A DNA stretch of 64,000 nt from Gammaproteobacteria bacterium. Its GTDB lineage: Bacteria > Pseudomonadota > Gammaproteobacteria > Chromatiales > Chromatiaceae. A program made the position numbers and the translations under genes. This document shows, in pieces, positions 63,259 through 64,000 of the stretch. The first letter of the stretch is position 1, and the number at the start of each line of letters is the position of its first letter. The notes beneath the pieces are model-generated. The model ran no database searches. It was not told the origin of the DNA and worked only from the letters and a program-made list of their open reading frames with translations. The stretch lies in assembly GCA_020445405.1 (NCBI GenBank), contig JAGRGQ010000003.1:62001-126000 (forward strand). The letters are read 5' to 3'.

Positions 63259-64000
63259 ATGAACGAACCACCCCGCCACCGCTATCAAAATTCAGAGGCT
63301 TTCCTCAAACGCGCCCTTGAGGTGATACCACTGGCCTCGCAAACTTTCAGTAAATCCACTACACACATTCCAAAAGGTGCTGCACCGCTCTTCGTCGAAC
63401 GCGGCAAGGGGAGCAAAATCTGGGACATCGATGGCAACGAATATATCGATTTTGTTAATAGTCTTGCCGCAGTCACATTGGGGTATTGTGATCCGGACGT
63501 GGACCAGGCAGTGCTGCGGCAGCTCCAGCAGGGGGTGACTTTTTCACTGCCCCACCCGCTGGAGACCGAGCTGGCGGAAAAACTGGTTGAACTGATTCCC
63601 TGTGCAGAAAAAATCCGCTTTGCAAAAAATGGTACCGATGCAACTTCGGCTGCTATTCGGGTAGCACGCGCTTTTACTGGACGGGACAGGGTCGCGGTTT
63701 GTGGCTACCATGGCTGGCAGGATTGGTACATTGGCACCACAGCACGCAATCTGGGAGTACCGGATGCTGTCAGCAGTTTGAGCCACACTTTCACGTACAA
63801 CGATACCGAATCACTGCTGGCGCTCCTTGAAGCGCATCCTGACGAGTTTGCCGCGGTGATTCTCGAGCCCATGAATAGCACCGAACCGCGTGACGGTTTC
63901 CTCCATGAGGTAAAAAGGATTACTCATAACCATGGTGCGCTGCTGATTTTCGATGAAACGGTGACCGGATTTCGTTTCTCTCTGGGTGGTGCACAAGCCC
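63259..64000 (+). CDS. Class III aminotransferase (glutamate-1-semialdehyde aminomutase-like), C-terminus cut by window edge
   Basis: The first 247 residues of a PLP aminotransferase. RYQNSEAFLKRALEVIPLASQTFSKS and IWDIDGNEYIDFVNSLAAVTLGYC lead; FAKNGTDATSAAIRVARAFTGRDRVAVCGYHGWQDWY holds the PLP-binding region, and LIFDETVTGFRF the Asp that binds the PLP nitrogen. The catalytic Lys lies beyond the right edge. Members of this GSA-like group occur in nonulosonic acid loci and are unlikely to be HemL here. It follows pseF by 11 bases, so it is part of the operon. Confidence 0.88.
   Translation, partial: MNEPPRHRYQNSEAFLKRALEVIPLASQTFSKSTTHIPKGAAPLFVERGKGSKIWDIDGNEYIDFVNSLAAVTLGYCDPDVDQAVLRQLQQGVTFSLPHPLETELAEKLVELIPCAEKIRFAKNGTDATSAAIRVARAFTGRDRVAVCGYHGWQDWYIGTTARNLGVPDAVSSLSHTFTYNDTESLLALLEAHPDEFAAVILEPMNSTEPRDGFLHEVKRITHNHGALLIFDETVTGFRFSLGGAQA

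Overview
The window reads as chromosomal DNA of a GC-rich gammaproteobacterium with flexible respiration (inference from gene content). RapA, WaaA, Dgt, YidD, PabB and DsbA homologues, several small diheme c4-type and c5-type cytochromes, a menaquinone prenyltransferase (MenA), a complete nitrous-oxide-reductase cluster and an NAD-linked formate dehydrogenase suggest a facultatively denitrifying organism, for example a sulfur-oxidiser-like lineage related to Chromatiales. The sequence alone does not fix the genus. No tRNA, rRNA, insertion sequence, CRISPR array or prophage was seen.

Layout. 1-5 kb: the start of an exported protein (cut by the left edge) and an RND efflux adaptor/permease pair. 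5-9.6 kb: a run of small accessory genes (cupin, exported rhodanese, ABM monooxygenase, membrane protein, BNR beta-propeller paired with a MoaD/ThiS-like protein, a VOC fragment, a YdhR-like protein, and a histidine-phosphatase homologue lacking the catalytic His). 9.6-10.8 kb: a CPA2 antiporter. 11.4-21 kb: a molybdenum/formate block (moaA, fdhD, a remnant of a tungstate-binding protein, mobA, then a fused FdsG-FdsB subunit and a large molybdopterin FdsA-type subunit), interrupted by a GIY-YIG gene and pabB on the other strand. 21-26.6 kb: an HD-GYP response regulator, an LplT-like MFS carrier translationally coupled to a HIT-like protein and YidD, a zinc-ribbon protein and an EEP-family phosphatase. 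26.6-31.8 kb: DsbA, two diheme cytochromes c, MenA, a WGR protein and an RsmB/F-type RNA methyltransferase.

32-45.7 kb holds the respiratory core: on the minus strand nosZ, a c5-type cytochrome, a diheme cytochrome, a NosB-like membrane protein, nosD, nosG, nosH, nosF, nosL and nosY, followed by a small exported protein, SCO and PCu(A)C copper chaperones. NosZ has a Sec-type rather than a Tat signal, nosR is absent and nosB, nosG and nosH are present: this is the clade II (atypical) nos arrangement. Palindromes of the form TTGAT-N4-ATCAA stand upstream of nosZ, of the c5 gene and of the diheme cytochrome gene, so an FNR/DNR-type regulator probably switches on the whole block.

46-52.6 kb returns to housekeeping genes (rapA, dgt, a PCMT-like methyltransferase, waaA). 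From 52.8 kb to the right edge lies a surface-sugar locus: a WbpM/CapD-type dehydratase, a WlbA/WlbB/WlbC (WbpB/D/E-like) set for a diacetamido-uronic acid, and a tightly overlapping pseB-pseC-methyltransferase-aldo/keto reductase-NeuB/PseI-CMP transferase operon for a nonulosonic acid, followed by a class III aminotransferase cut by the right edge. This last region is visibly more A/T-rich than the rest and is probably a horizontally variable locus.
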